Shown: piece by piece, positions 42,162 to 51,678 of the stretch
Layout: each line of letters opens with the position of its first letter
Numbering within the stretch: position 1 is the stretch's first letter
Source of the DNA: Candidatus Kryptoniota bacterium
GTDB lineage: Bacteria; Bacteroidota; Ignavibacteria; Kryptoniales; Kryptoniaceae
Length of the DNA stretch: 64,000 nucleotides
Direction: 5' to 3'
Assembly (NCBI GenBank): GCA_938074445.1
Contig: CALJEK010000003.1
Span: 80,709-144,708 of the forward strand
Notes under the pieces: model-generated
The model's database searches: none
What the model was told of the DNA's origin: nothing
What the model saw: only the letters and a program-made list of their open reading frames with translations
Translations under genes and position numbers: made by a program

Positions 42162-43598
42162 GTGTCCATAAGAACTCGTTTCGCACCCAGTCCAACTGGG
42201 TTCTTACACGTAGGTGGTCTTAGAACCGCACTTTACAATTATCTCTTTGCAAAAAAGCACCACGGTCAATTCATCCTCCGAATAGAAGACACCGACCAAA
42301 CCCGCATCGTTCCCGGAGCTATTGAAAATCTCATAGACACATTACATTGGGCTGGAATTGAATTTGATGAGGGACCAAACAAAGGAGGACCCTATGGACC
42401 ATATATTCAATCACAAAGAATAGAACTCTATCAAAAACACGCACGAGAACTCGTTGAAAAAGGATACGCTTATTATTGTTTCTGTTCCCCAGAACGACTC
42501 GAAAAAATGAGAGAGGAACAAATAAAATCAAAACAACAACCACGATACGACGGCACCTGTAGAAGATTATCTCAAGAAGAAGTTGAAAAAAAACTGGCAA
42601 AAGGAGAACCTAAAACAATACGGATGAAAATCCCCGAATGGGGCGAGTTAACCTTCCACGACTTGATCCGAGGTGATGTAACAATAAATTTCAAAACATT
42701 GGACGACCAGATAATTTTAAAATCAGATGGGTTCCCAACATATCATCTCGCCGTTGTAGTCGACGACCACTATATGAAGATATCACACGTGATAAGAGGT
42801 GAAGAATGGCTACCCAGCACACCTAAACACATTTTGCTTTACGAATATTTAAACTGGGAAAAACCACAATTTGCACATTTACCATTGCTTTTAAATCCCG
42901 ACAGAACAAAATTAAGCAAACGCCAAGGTGATGTCGCAGTTGAAGATTATAGAGCAAAGGGTTATTTACCTGAAGCAATTGTTAACTTTATCGCTCTACT
43001 TGGATGGAACCCAGGGGATGAAAGAGAGTTCTTTAAACTTGATGAACTGATAAACGAATTTTCGCTTGAGAGGGTTAATAAAGCCGGTGCAATTTTTGAC
43101 ATAAAAAAACTTAATTGGATGAATTCACATTACATTAAAAATGCTGACCTCGATAGATTAACTCAACTTGCCATTCCATTTCTTAAAGAAAAAGGATACG
43201 ATGTCGCAAATTTCCAAAAGGTAAAAATAATAGTTGAAGCCGTCAGAACTCATCTTGAATATCTCGCTCAAATTGTTGACCACGTTGATGTCTTCTTTAC
43301 AGAAACGATTGAAATTGAAAATGGAGAAGCCCAAGAGATCTTAAAACTTGACTCAAGTAAAATCGTATTCGAAAAATTCATACGGAAGCTCCAAGAGCTC
43401 GATGGTGAAATAAACAGAGAAAACTTCAAACAATTAATGAAAGAAATTCAAAACGAAACAGGCATAAAAGGTAAAAATCTTTTTATGCCAATAAGGATTG
43501 CTCTCACAGGAAAAGCTCACGGACCTGAGCTTCCCCTTCTCGTTGAATATTTTGGAAAAGAGAAAATAAAACAAAGGTTAGAGAGGTTTATTAATTAA
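42162..43598 (+). CDS. gltX: Glutamyl-tRNA synthetase
   Basis: 478 residues, GTG start (MSIRTRFAPSPTGFLHVGGLRTALYNYLFAKKH). Class I signatures: the HIGH equivalent in GFLHVGG and the KMSKS equivalent KLSKRQ. The GEEWLPSTPKHILLY and GYLPEAIVNFIALLGW segments belong to the GluRS type with an alpha-helical anticodon domain. It charges tRNA-Glu (and possibly tRNA-Gln if GatCAB is present). Its TAA overlaps the start of the next gene by one base. Confidence 0.96.
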   Translation: MSIRTRFAPSPTGFLHVGGLRTALYNYLFAKKHHGQFILRIEDTDQTRIVPGAIENLIDTLHWAGIEFDEGPNKGGPYGPYIQSQRIELYQKHARELVEKGYAYYCFCSPERLEKMREEQIKSKQQPRYDGTCRRLSQEEVEKKLAKGEPKTIRMKIPEWGELTFHDLIRGDVTINFKTLDDQIILKSDGFPTYHLAVVVDDHYMKISHVIRGEEWLPSTPKHILLYEYLNWEKPQFAHLPLLLNPDRTKLSKRQGDVAVEDYRAKGYLPEAIVNFIALLGWNPGDEREFFKLDELINEFSLERVNKAGAIFDIKKLNWMNSHYIKNADLDRLTQLAIPFLKEKGYDVANFQKVKIIVEAVRTHLEYLAQIVDHVDVFFTETIEIENGEAQEILKLDSSKIVFEKFIRKLQELDGEINRENFKQLMKEIQNETGIKGKNLFMPIRIALTGKAHGPELPLLVEYFGKEKIKQRLERFIN

Positions 43599-44740
43599 TG
43601 GGAGCGCGTTTAAGATTTGTCGATGTGTTCCGCGGTCTCGCTATACTTTTAATGTTACACGGACATACTGCAGATGCCCTGCTAAATCCAGCTGAAAAGG
43701 CAAGCCTTGCTTTCCAAATTTATACAATCTTCCGCGGTTTCACTGCACCAATGTTTCTATTCATATCGGGATTTGCCTTTGCTATAACGACAATAAAATA
43801 TGTTGAAGATTACTCAAAACTTTCCGAAAAATTCTTAAAACGAATAAGAAAATTCCTCTTCATCACTCTGCTTGGTTATTTTCTCCATCTCCCATACCTA
43901 TCACTTAAAAAAATAATAAACGAGTCAAACTTCGAAACACTCGCCATTTTGTTTTCTTCCGACGTCCTGCAAGCTATTGGGATATCCCTTTTAATTTTAC
44001 AAATAGGTTTATTTTTGCTGAAAGATGCGTCTAAGTTTTCACACCTATCGCTCTTTATGGGAATTTTTGCCTTTTTAATCTCGCCATTTTTATTTTTAAT
44101 CGACTTTTCGAAATTTCTTCCCTTGCCCATATCTCAGTATTTAAATACCTTTAACGGCTCAAAGTTTCCTCTTTTCCCGTGGATAGGTTACATCATGATT
44201 GGGAATTATATCGGCTACAAATTCATAAGTGAGTCAAAATTTGGAAAATCCGAGGCTTTTTTGAATAAAATTTTTAAACTCTCGCTTCTTGCATTTCCAT
44301 CCGCTTTTACCTTAGAACTTATATATGAAAAATTGTTTAACCCAAACCAATTCCTTATCTATTCAAGCCCATTTCTTGCCGTCTCACGCATTTCATTTGT
44401 AATTGTTCTGTTTTATTTAATTCTGAAAGTTGAAAAAAACATAAATCTAAAAGTCCACCCTCTACAAATCTTGGGGATGGAATCACTTTTCGCTTATGTT
44501 TTTCATCTTATGATAGTTTATGGAAGCCCAATCAATCCCAACTTTTCCTTCTCGGCGGTTTGGGGCGAAACTTTAAGCTATACTTATGTTTTCATCCTAT
44601 TCTTAATTTTGACAACTACCACCCTCCTCACATCTTACCTTTTATATACAACTAAGCAAAGCAACTATCGCTTGGTTAATTACATCAAATTTGCATTTAT
44701 AAGCGCAACTTTACTTGTATTTTTGGTAAATCCATATTAA
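43598..44740 (+). CDS. HGSNAT-like (DUF1624) membrane acyltransferase-type protein
   Basis: 380 residues, about ten membrane helices. The N-terminus LRFVDVFRGLAILLMLHGHTADALL carries the DxFRG..H pattern of the heparan-alpha-glucosaminide N-acetyltransferase catalytic domain/DUF1624 family, with the His in the first helix. FLFISGFAFAITT and the central FPLFPWIGYIMIGNYIGYKF support it. It may acylate an envelope glycan; the substrate is unknown. It is translationally coupled to gltX, an unusual partnership. Confidence 0.75.
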   Translation: MGARLRFVDVFRGLAILLMLHGHTADALLNPAEKASLAFQIYTIFRGFTAPMFLFISGFAFAITTIKYVEDYSKLSEKFLKRIRKFLFITLLGYFLHLPYLSLKKIINESNFETLAILFSSDVLQAIGISLLILQIGLFLLKDASKFSHLSLFMGIFAFLISPFLFLIDFSKFLPLPISQYLNTFNGSKFPLFPWIGYIMIGNYIGYKFISESKFGKSEAFLNKIFKLSLLAFPSAFTLELIYEKLFNPNQFLIYSSPFLAVSRISFVIVLFYLILKVEKNINLKVHPLQILGMESLFAYVFHLMIVYGSPINPNFSFSAVWGETLSYTYVFILFLILTTTTLLTSYLLYTTKQSNYRLVNYIKFAFISATLLVFLVNPY

Positions 44741-44755
44741 AAATGGGGCAAAAAG

Positions 44756-45778
44756 ATGAGAGCTATCGCAATTAACGAATTTGGTGGGAATGAAAAACTT
44801 AAACTTATGAATCTACCCGAACCAAAACCAAAACCAGGTGAAGTTTTAATTCAACTTAAGGCTGCAAGCTTAAATCACCTCGATATATGGGTTAGAAAAG
44901 GTCTTTTCAAAATCCCATTCCCACATATCCTTGGTGCTGATGGCTCCGGGGTAATAGTAGAGGTCGGCGATGGTGTTAACCATTTAAAAGTCGGGGAAAA
45001 GGTTTTAATTTCGCCTGGAATTGGCTGTGGTATTTGCCAAGAATGCGCATCTGGGAGGGAAAATTTTTGTAAACTTTACCATATACTTGGAGTTCAAAGA
45101 GACGGAACTTACGCTGAATATGTTGCTTTACCAGCGCAAAATGTTTTGCCAATTCCACATAACCTTGATTTTGAATCCGCAGCTTCCGTCCCACTTGTGT
45201 TTTTAACTGCATGGCATGCTCTTGTAACACGTGGAAACATAAAACCAGGTATGAAAGTTTTAATCCACGCAGCCGGCAGTGGCGTTGGAATTGCAGCGAT
45301 TCAAATCGCAAAACTTTTTAATGCTATTGTTTTCACAACGGCTGGAAGTGACACAAAGCTCGAAAGAGCAAAAGAACTTGGCGCAGATATTTTGATAAAC
45401 TATAAACAAGAGGACTTTCAAGAGAGATTAAAAATCGAAACACAAGGTGAAGGTATAGACCTCATACTTGATCACATTGGATTTGACACAGTTATGAAAG
45501 GTCTGAAGTCATTGAAAAAGGGGGGCAAGCTAATAACGCTTGGCGCAACAAGTGGGAGCGAAGTCCCGATTGAATTAAGATTTGTTTATGGCAAAAATTT
45601 ATCAATTGAGGGAATTTACATGGGAAGCAAAGCAGAATTGATGGAAGTCCTCAAATTTTTCCAGAACGGCAAATTAAAACCTGTAATCCACACAATTTTG
45701 CCACTTGAAGAAGCTCGAGAAGCTCATAGAATACTTGAAGATAGAGAAGCGTTTGGAAAGGTTGTTTTAAGAATTTGA
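44756..45778 (+). CDS. MDR-family oxidoreductase (quinone-oxidoreductase/zinc type)
   Basis: 340 residues. Begins RAIAINEFGGNEKLKLMNLPEPKPKPGEVLI, typical of quinone oxidoreductase-like MDR proteins, but also has a four-cysteine structural zinc loop (CGICQECASGRENFC). ASLNHLDIWVRKG and ILGADGSGVIVEVG replace the classical C/GHE zinc site, and cofactor site IHAAGSGVGIAAIQIAK favours NADPH. Substrate unknown. It lies 16 bases after the acyltransferase-like gene and ends the gltX transcript. Confidence 0.85.
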   Translation: MRAIAINEFGGNEKLKLMNLPEPKPKPGEVLIQLKAASLNHLDIWVRKGLFKIPFPHILGADGSGVIVEVGDGVNHLKVGEKVLISPGIGCGICQECASGRENFCKLYHILGVQRDGTYAEYVALPAQNVLPIPHNLDFESAASVPLVFLTAWHALVTRGNIKPGMKVLIHAAGSGVGIAAIQIAKLFNAIVFTTAGSDTKLERAKELGADILINYKQEDFQERLKIETQGEGIDLILDHIGFDTVMKGLKSLKKGGKLITLGATSGSEVPIELRFVYGKNLSIEGIYMGSKAELMEVLKFFQNGKLKPVIHTILPLEEAREAHRILEDREAFGKVVLRI

Positions 45779-45854
45779 GACCCGCTTGAACCCTAAATCA
45801 CCTTTCTGCTCCCACCATCATCTGCTTTCCAAGATTAATCTTTCATAAAAACAC

Positions 45855-45886
45855 TTGACTTTTTGATTTTTTTCTTTTATATTTTT
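45855..45886 (+). promoter_or_regulatory. Putative promoter of the TetR-RND operon
   Basis: TTG (45855-45857), 20-base spacer, TATATTTTT (45878-45886). The -7 box and the start site overlap the left arm of the operator, so repressor binding would block it. The geometry is identical to that of the thiolase promoter. Confidence 0.5.
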
Positions 45887-45914
45887 TCGACTAAAAAAAC
45901 AAAATAGTCGAAAA
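45884..45914 (+). promoter_or_regulatory. Perfect inverted repeat, likely TetR operator
   Basis: TTTTCGACTA (45884-45893) and TAGTCGAAAA (45905-45914) form a perfect 10-bp inverted repeat with an 11-base spacer, ending five bases before the TetR start codon. No second copy was seen elsewhere in the window. Confidence 0.7.
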
Positions 45915-45919
45915 TTCAA

Positions 45920-46498
45920 ATGATAGACATTGAAAAAGCGAGGGAAGAAATTGCTGAAATAGCGAGGGATATCTTTGCAAAGTTTGGTTTTAAAAAAACA
46001 ACTATGGAAGAAATTGCAAAAGCGGTAAATAAGGCAAAAAGCTCTCTTTATTACTATTTCCAAAACAAGGAGGAAGTATTTCAAGCAGTCATCGAGCGAG
46101 AGGCAAACGTGCTTCGTGAAAAACTCCAAAAGGCGATATCCCAAGAAAATACCCCACAGGGAAAACTTCGTGCTTATATCGTAACAAGGATGAAAGCACT
46201 TAAACAACTTGCAAATTTCTATAGCGCCCTCAAAGATGAGTATCTCGAGAATTACAAATTTATTGAAAAATTCAGAAGCAAATATGATGAGGAAGAAAAA
46301 AGCGCAATAATTCAAATTTTAAAAGAGGGCATCGACAACGGAATTTTTGAAATAAATAATGTTGAGATGACAACCCAAGCAATTTTAATTACTTTAAAAG
46401 GATTTGAATTGTGGGTTTTTCAAGGCAACACAAAGTGGACCGAAAAAGATGTTGATAACCTGCTTGAAATTTTATTTTACGGGATAATGAAAAAATAA
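45920..46498 (+). CDS. TetR-family transcriptional repressor
   Basis: 192 residues. The N-terminal TetR helix-turn-helix is complete: EIARDIFAKFGFKKTTMEEIAKAVNKAKSSLYYYFQNKEEVFQAVIEREA (about 13-62). The C-terminal ligand domain is helical and not assignable; its KALKQLANFYSALKDEYLENY region is reminiscent of fatty-acid-responsive TetR proteins, but this is weak. It lies four bases before the RND transporter and five bases after a perfect inverted repeat, so it probably represses its own operon and is released by the transported compound. Confidence 0.9.
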   Translation: MIDIEKAREEIAEIARDIFAKFGFKKTTMEEIAKAVNKAKSSLYYYFQNKEEVFQAVIEREANVLREKLQKAISQENTPQGKLRAYIVTRMKALKQLANFYSALKDEYLENYKFIEKFRSKYDEEEKSAIIQILKEGIDNGIFEINNVEMTTQAILITLKGFELWVFQGNTKWTEKDVDNLLEILFYGIMKK

Positions 46499-46502
46499 AA
46501 AA

Positions 46503-48797
46503 ATGGTCAAAATGGGAAGATTCTCAAACTTTGTAATAAAACACAGATGGCTCTTAATTTCTTTGACCTTCGTATTGACGCTATTCTTCACATACTCAAT
46601 GAGAAAAATAAAAATAAACTCAGATTTTGTCTCCTATCTTCCCCAAACTGATGAAGCAGTTAAAATCGCTAAATATATTGGGAATAAATACGGTGGGAAC
46701 TTAACAGCCATAGTTGCAATCGAAACAAACGATATTTTTGATCCCGAGGTGCTTAAAAATATTTACGATTTAACCGAAAAATTAAAATATGTCAACGGGG
46801 TTTCTTACGTCACTAGTTTAACAAATATAATTGACATAAAAGGAACGGAAGAAGGACTTGAAATAGGAAAGTTAATTGATGAAATACCCGAAGATCCAGA
46901 AAAATTAGCTGAAATAAAAAAGTATGTGCTTTCAAAGGAACTATACAAAAATATCGTCTCGAGAGACGCGAGAGTTGCTTTGATATTATGTAGATTAAAG
47001 GAAGGGGTAAATAGAGAAAGCGTAGCAAGGGAAATTAAAAGGATAGTTGAAGCAGAAAAAATTAAGGGAAAGGTTTACTACGGTGGATTGCCGTTCCAAA
47101 TGATTGACATGAGCAAGTTGATAATTGATGACTTAAAAGTATTGACGCCGATAGTTGTTATCGTAATGCTTGTAGTTTTATTTCTAAGCTTCAGAAATTT
47201 AAAGTATGTTATCCTTCCGCTTCTCAGCGTAACTTTTAGCATAATTTGGACACTTGGATTGATGGCAATTTTAAATATACCTTTGACCATAATTTCTAAC
47301 GCGATTCCTGTGATTTTGACAGCGATTGGAACCGCTTATGGAATTCACATCGTAAATAAATTTAGGGAAGATTCAACTATAATTAACCCTAAAGAAAGGG
47401 CGAAAGCCACTATTTCAGAAATTGCATTGCCCGTGTTTCTCGCTGGCGTTACGACGATAGCTGGGTTTCTATCGTTTGTTTCAGGTTCATACTTAATTAT
47501 GATAAAAGAATTCGGGATTTTCGCTGGCGTTGGGGTTTTATTTTCTTTTGTTATATCACTTACGTTTATACCCTCAATGTTATCTCTTTTAAAGCCAGAA
47601 GTAAAAACGAATAAAGTTTCAAAAAATCAAGCCGACGCGAAATTATCAACAAAAATCACGAGATTGATTTCAAGACTAAAATATTTGATTATCATATTTT
47701 CAATTTTAATGATTTTAGTGAGCATCACTGGCATTTTCAAAATTAACAGGGAAGTTAGCATACTCGAATATTTCAAGCCGAATACAAATGTCAGAGCTAC
47801 AGAAGAGATGTTAAAGCGAAATTTTGGAGGCTCATTACCTTTATACATTCTAATAAAGGGGGACGTGCAAGATCCACAGATTTTGAACGAAATAAAAAGG
47901 GTTGAAGACTTTTTAAAAACACTCGAAGATGTTCATAATCCACAATCTATTGTGGATATAATAGAAGAGATGAATTATGCAATGGGTGAAGGCAAAAAGA
48001 TACCAGAAACAAAAGAAAAAATTTCAAACTTGATTTTCCTTGTGGAAGGTGAGGAGATTTTCAATCAACTTGTCTCGCCCGATAAAGATGAAGCGATAAT
48101 CCAAGCGATGGTGACATACGCAAGTTCAAATAAAATTTCAAGTCTTGTTAGCAAAATTCAGTCATATTTAAACTCAATTTCGGATAAGGGTCTAAATGTT
48201 AAACTTGAGCAGACAGGAATGCCATTGATTTACAAACACCTTGACGATGCAATAATCAAGAGCCAAATTCAAACTTTAATTTTCGCCCTAATTTTCGTCT
48301 TCTTAATAATGACATTTCAATTAAAATCAATTCCAGGAGGAATTCTTGGGATCATTCCTATTTCTCTGACTATAATTATTGGCTATGGATTTATGGGTTA
48401 TTACGGCATCCCGCTTGATATCGCAACTGTTTTAATTGCAGGGATTTCACTTGGAATGGGAATTGATTATTCAATTCATTTTATGAATAGATTTAAAGTG
48501 GAACTCAAGAGGTCTTATTCCTTTGAAAGAGCAATAAGTAACGTACTTGGAACCACTGGGGTTGCAATTTTTATAAACGCCTTATCTGTCGCGCTTGGTT
48601 TTGCGGTTCTTATTTTTGCAAGCGTAGTACCCCTTCAAAGACTTGGGATCTTAATTTTACTTACGATGCTCTTATCTGCTGGAGCAACATTGATCTTAAT
48701 GCCAGCGATAATCTTGGCAACGAAGCCCAAATTCCTAAAAAAGATAATCTCTAAAACCGAAACCGAAAAACTCAAACAAACTTATAAGGAGGGATAA
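46503..48797 (+). CDS. RND/MMPL-family transporter
   Basis: 764 residues arranged as two halves. Each half has one N-terminal helix (ISLTFVLTLFFTYSM; LIIIFSILMILVSITGIF), a large periplasmic loop, and a block of five helices. The second half retains the family motif GISLGMGIDYSIHFMNRF; the first half has TAIGTAYGIHIVNKF, without the Asp. This is the HpnN/MmpL-like class that moves lipids, hopanoids or sterols to the outer membrane rather than the drug-exporting AcrB class. No membrane-fusion protein or TolC is encoded nearby. Confidence 0.9.
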   Translation: MVKMGRFSNFVIKHRWLLISLTFVLTLFFTYSMRKIKINSDFVSYLPQTDEAVKIAKYIGNKYGGNLTAIVAIETNDIFDPEVLKNIYDLTEKLKYVNGVSYVTSLTNIIDIKGTEEGLEIGKLIDEIPEDPEKLAEIKKYVLSKELYKNIVSRDARVALILCRLKEGVNRESVAREIKRIVEAEKIKGKVYYGGLPFQMIDMSKLIIDDLKVLTPIVVIVMLVVLFLSFRNLKYVILPLLSVTFSIIWTLGLMAILNIPLTIISNAIPVILTAIGTAYGIHIVNKFREDSTIINPKERAKATISEIALPVFLAGVTTIAGFLSFVSGSYLIMIKEFGIFAGVGVLFSFVISLTFIPSMLSLLKPEVKTNKVSKNQADAKLSTKITRLISRLKYLIIIFSILMILVSITGIFKINREVSILEYFKPNTNVRATEEMLKRNFGGSLPLYILIKGDVQDPQILNEIKRVEDFLKTLEDVHNPQSIVDIIEEMNYAMGEGKKIPETKEKISNLIFLVEGEEIFNQLVSPDKDEAIIQAMVTYASSNKISSLVSKIQSYLNSISDKGLNVKLEQTGMPLIYKHLDDAIIKSQIQTLIFALIFVFLIMTFQLKSIPGGILGIIPISLTIIIGYGFMGYYGIPLDIATVLIAGISLGMGIDYSIHFMNRFKVELKRSYSFERAISNVLGTTGVAIFINALSVALGFAVLIFASVVPLQRLGILILLTMLLSAGATLILMPAIILATKPKFLKKIISKTETEKLKQTYKEG

Positions 48798-48801
48798 AGA
48801 T

Positions 48802-49530
48802 ATGTTATTTAACTTTGCGTTATTTTTACTTTTTGTGGTAAACATCTCATTTGCCCAGCTAACCGCCACTGAAATTTTAAAAAAGGTTGACGATGTGTCA
48901 TATGCTCCAAAAGACCAATTTTATAAATCGAAGGTCACATTGATAGACAAAAACGGTAGAGAAACACACCGAGAAGCACTTATGTATCAAAAGGGAACGA
49001 ACAAAAGATTGGTAAGATTCACCGAACCAGCAGATATAAGGGGAATTGGATTTTTATCCTTGCCTGAAGACGCAAATTACGTTTATCTGCCCGCGTTCAA
49101 AAAAAGCAGACGTATTGCCTCACACATTAAAAATCAAAATTTCGCAGGCACTGATTTCACCTATGAAGATATGGAAGCGCTAACTTATTCAGAGAAATGG
49201 GAACCAGAGCTTTTGCAAAAAAGCGAATCACACTATGTCTTGAAATTAACACCCAAAAAAGGGAGAACAAGCGATTATTCTAAACTTATAATGTATGCCA
49301 GAACGGATAATTTCTATCCCGAAAAAATTGAATATTATGATAAAGCCAATAATCTGTGCAAAATTCTGACGAGAAGAAGGATTGAAAAAATCGGAAATTA
49401 TTGGGTAGCTATTGAAACCGAGATGAAAGACCTTAGAAAAAATCATACAACTAAACTTATCCTTGAGGACATCAAATTCGACACGAATTTAAGCGATGAT
49501 ATTTTTACAATAAGAAATCTTGAAAGGTAA
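48802..49530 (+). CDS. LolA-like outer-membrane lipoprotein-sorting protein
   Basis: 242 residues with a signal peptide (MLFNFALFLLFVVNISFAQ). The mature part follows the uncharacterised LolA-like family: ATEILKKVDDVSYAPKDQFYKSKVTLIDKNGRE, RLVRFTEPADIRGIGFLSLPEDANYVYLPAFKKSRRI and SDYSKLIMYARTDNFYPEKIEYYD. Such proteins carry hydrophobic cargo in a half-barrel pocket and are often beside MMPL transporters. It is five bases after the RND gene and overlaps the possible TTG start of the next. Confidence 0.86.
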   Translation: MLFNFALFLLFVVNISFAQLTATEILKKVDDVSYAPKDQFYKSKVTLIDKNGRETHREALMYQKGTNKRLVRFTEPADIRGIGFLSLPEDANYVYLPAFKKSRRIASHIKNQNFAGTDFTYEDMEALTYSEKWEPELLQKSESHYVLKLTPKKGRTSDYSKLIMYARTDNFYPEKIEYYDKANNLCKILTRRRIEKIGNYWVAIETEMKDLRKNHTTKLILEDIKFDTNLSDDIFTIRNLER

Positions 49531-49531
49531 A

Positions 49532-50335
49532 ATGAACCAAATTATCTTAACGACCCTTTTTTTGCTTTCGTGCTTTTTGAACGGTTCGGCTACGAATGAT
49601 TTTAAATTTAGCTCAGAATATCTTGAATATGACGTCTACTGGAAATTTTTAAATCTTGGAAAGATAAAGGTATGGACAAAGGTTGAGGGTGATAGCATAT
49701 ACTCAAAAATTCATGTCCAATCAAATCCCTATATTTTCTTCGTAAATGTAAATTATACCTTTGAAAGCAAATTTCACAAAGAGAATCCTTATGATGGCTA
49801 CCTCAACGTTTACGAAATAAAAAATGAGGTCCCTCTAAAAACAAGTTTTGTAAAAGAAAAGAGTGAAATAATCATCAAACAATTTGACCTGAGAAATGGA
49901 GATATCATCGCTCAAAAATCAATCACCTACCTTGATGTGTACTATCATGGGATAACAGCATTTTACACAGCAAGAAAATTGGGTGGTGCTGGGGTTATAG
50001 TTTATCTCCCGCTTTTATTTGCTACCGAGGAAAAACTTGAAAAACCTCCATTTGTTGTAAAGATTGAAAAAGTTAGATTCGATTTCACTGAAGAAAGGGA
50101 GTATATAAAGAATCAAACATTTAATTCAGAGATTCGAACGATCAAATTTGGTGGATATGCCCCGTTTGTGAGCAAAGAGCTAGCTGGGATAACAGGAGAA
50201 TTCAACGGATGGCTTTCGGATGACTGGGCGAGGGTTCCAATTAAAGCAACTTTTAACATCTTTCTTGGTGTGGTTCGACTTGAACTTTCAAAATGGGAAA
50301 AAGATGGATGGGAACCACCTTTAAAAACAAATTAA
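49532..50335 (+). CDS. DUF3108-domain exported protein
   Basis: 267 residues from ATG 49532 (a TTG at 49520 lies in frame but inside the upstream gene). Signal peptide MNQIILTTLFLLSCFLNGSA. SEYLEYDVYWKFLNLGKIKVWTKVEGDSIYSKIHVQS and the DVYYHGITAFYTARKL helix match DUF3108; the end (ITGEFNGWLSDDWARVPIKATFNIFLGVVRLELSKWE) is the conserved C-terminal signature. Function unknown; often found with envelope lipid transport genes. It is the fourth gene of the TetR-RND operon. Confidence 0.8.
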   Translation: MNQIILTTLFLLSCFLNGSATNDFKFSSEYLEYDVYWKFLNLGKIKVWTKVEGDSIYSKIHVQSNPYIFFVNVNYTFESKFHKENPYDGYLNVYEIKNEVPLKTSFVKEKSEIIIKQFDLRNGDIIAQKSITYLDVYYHGITAFYTARKLGGAGVIVYLPLLFATEEKLEKPPFVVKIEKVRFDFTEEREYIKNQTFNSEIRTIKFGGYAPFVSKELAGITGEFNGWLSDDWARVPIKATFNIFLGVVRLELSKWEKDGWEPPLKTN

Positions 50336-50347
50336 TTCAAGCGGGAT

Positions 50348-51667
50348 ATGAAAACGCTCAAAATTATAATTCTGTTCTTCGTTCAGAGCGCCCTCTTAAT
50401 TTCTCAAAATCTTCAAATCAACGGATATATTCAAGCGGATGACAGAGTAAAAATAAAAGACAAAACCATCTCATGGGAAGAATACAGACTTAACTTAACA
50501 GGACAAGCAGAGTTAGAAAAAGTAAAATTCTATTCTGAAGTTTGGCTTAGAAACTTCGGCTCAAACAATGCTAAAAAAATATCAGACCTTTCGGATAGAA
50601 ATTATGTCGAACCTTTTGACATTAAAATTCGCGAAGCATACGTCGATGTGAAAGATTTCATTGTTGATAATCTCGATCTTAAGGTTGGAAGGCAAAGAAT
50701 CGCATGGGGAACTGCGGACAGGTTAAACCCAACGGATAACCTAAATCCAGATGACCTCGAAGACATATGGGACTATGGGAGACACCTTGGATCAAACGCG
50801 ATTAAACTTTCTTATTACATCGGTGATTTTACGTTCACTGGCGTTTTTATTCCAACGTTTACACCTGCTGTTTTACCGCGTGGTGATTGGATAAAAATCT
50901 TCGCAACTGAATTTTCAAAAACTGAACACAACTACTTCGAAATATCCGATTCAATAATTAAAATCCAAAACCCCGATGCATCGCTAAAAGAAGCTTCAAA
51001 ATTCGGCTTAAAAATATCAAAGAGAAATATTTTAGGCTTCGATGTTTCCCTTAGTTATGTTCAGGGTAGAGATGATATTCCGATAATTTCAAAAATTTTT
51101 GCTAAACCTTCATATCTAGATTCCATACATCTATCTTTTCCAAGGATGAAAATTTTTGGTTTTGATTTTGCTGGCGATATAAAAGGGGTTGGAATTTGGG
51201 GTGAAATAGGCATATTCTACCCTGAGGAAGTTATACTTGAGACTTTAATTCAAAACATCCCAATTCAAAGAGAAACGATTCTTGAGAAAAAAAATTACAC
51301 AAGATTTGTCTTCGGTTTAGATTACACATTTAAAAACGGCGTTTACGCCAATGTTCAGTATCTTCACGGTTTCCTTCACGAGCGCGGACGTGGAAATTTA
51401 AAAAACTATATTGTGTTTAACTTGGAACGAAAGTTTATGAATGATAAACTCACCTTTAATTTTCTTAGCGGTGGGATTGAGTTTAAACGAGGAAAGGAGA
51501 TAAAAAACAACCATGCGTTTATCTATAACCCGCAGGTATCCTACAGCCCAATTGATAACATAGAGTTAATCGTTGGTGGGAGAATAATTGAAAGCAGAGG
51601 TAAAACAACCTTCGGCAGATTAAGCGATAGGGATGAAATCTATTTCAGGGTCAAATATAGTTTTTAA
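50348..51667 (+). CDS. Outer-membrane beta-barrel protein (DUF1302-like)
   Basis: 439 residues with a signal peptide (MKTLKIIILFFVQSALLISQN). Amphipathic strands throughout and a terminal EIYFRVKYSF strand ending in Phe, the BAM recognition signature. NLDLKVGRQRIAWGTADRLNPTDNLNPDDLEDIW and FTFTGVFIPTFTPAVLPRGDW resemble DUF1302-type porins, which in other bacteria sit beside RND and DUF1329 genes. It is the likely outer-membrane exit or receiver of this transport system. A strong terminator follows. Confidence 0.8.
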   Translation: MKTLKIIILFFVQSALLISQNLQINGYIQADDRVKIKDKTISWEEYRLNLTGQAELEKVKFYSEVWLRNFGSNNAKKISDLSDRNYVEPFDIKIREAYVDVKDFIVDNLDLKVGRQRIAWGTADRLNPTDNLNPDDLEDIWDYGRHLGSNAIKLSYYIGDFTFTGVFIPTFTPAVLPRGDWIKIFATEFSKTEHNYFEISDSIIKIQNPDASLKEASKFGLKISKRNILGFDVSLSYVQGRDDIPIISKIFAKPSYLDSIHLSFPRMKIFGFDFAGDIKGVGIWGEIGIFYPEEVILETLIQNIPIQRETILEKKNYTRFVFGLDYTFKNGVYANVQYLHGFLHERGRGNLKNYIVFNLERKFMNDKLTFNFLSGGIEFKRGKEIKNNHAFIYNPQVSYSPIDNIELIVGGRIIESRGKTTFGRLSDRDEIYFRVKYSF

Positions 51668-51678
51668 CATAAACATAA

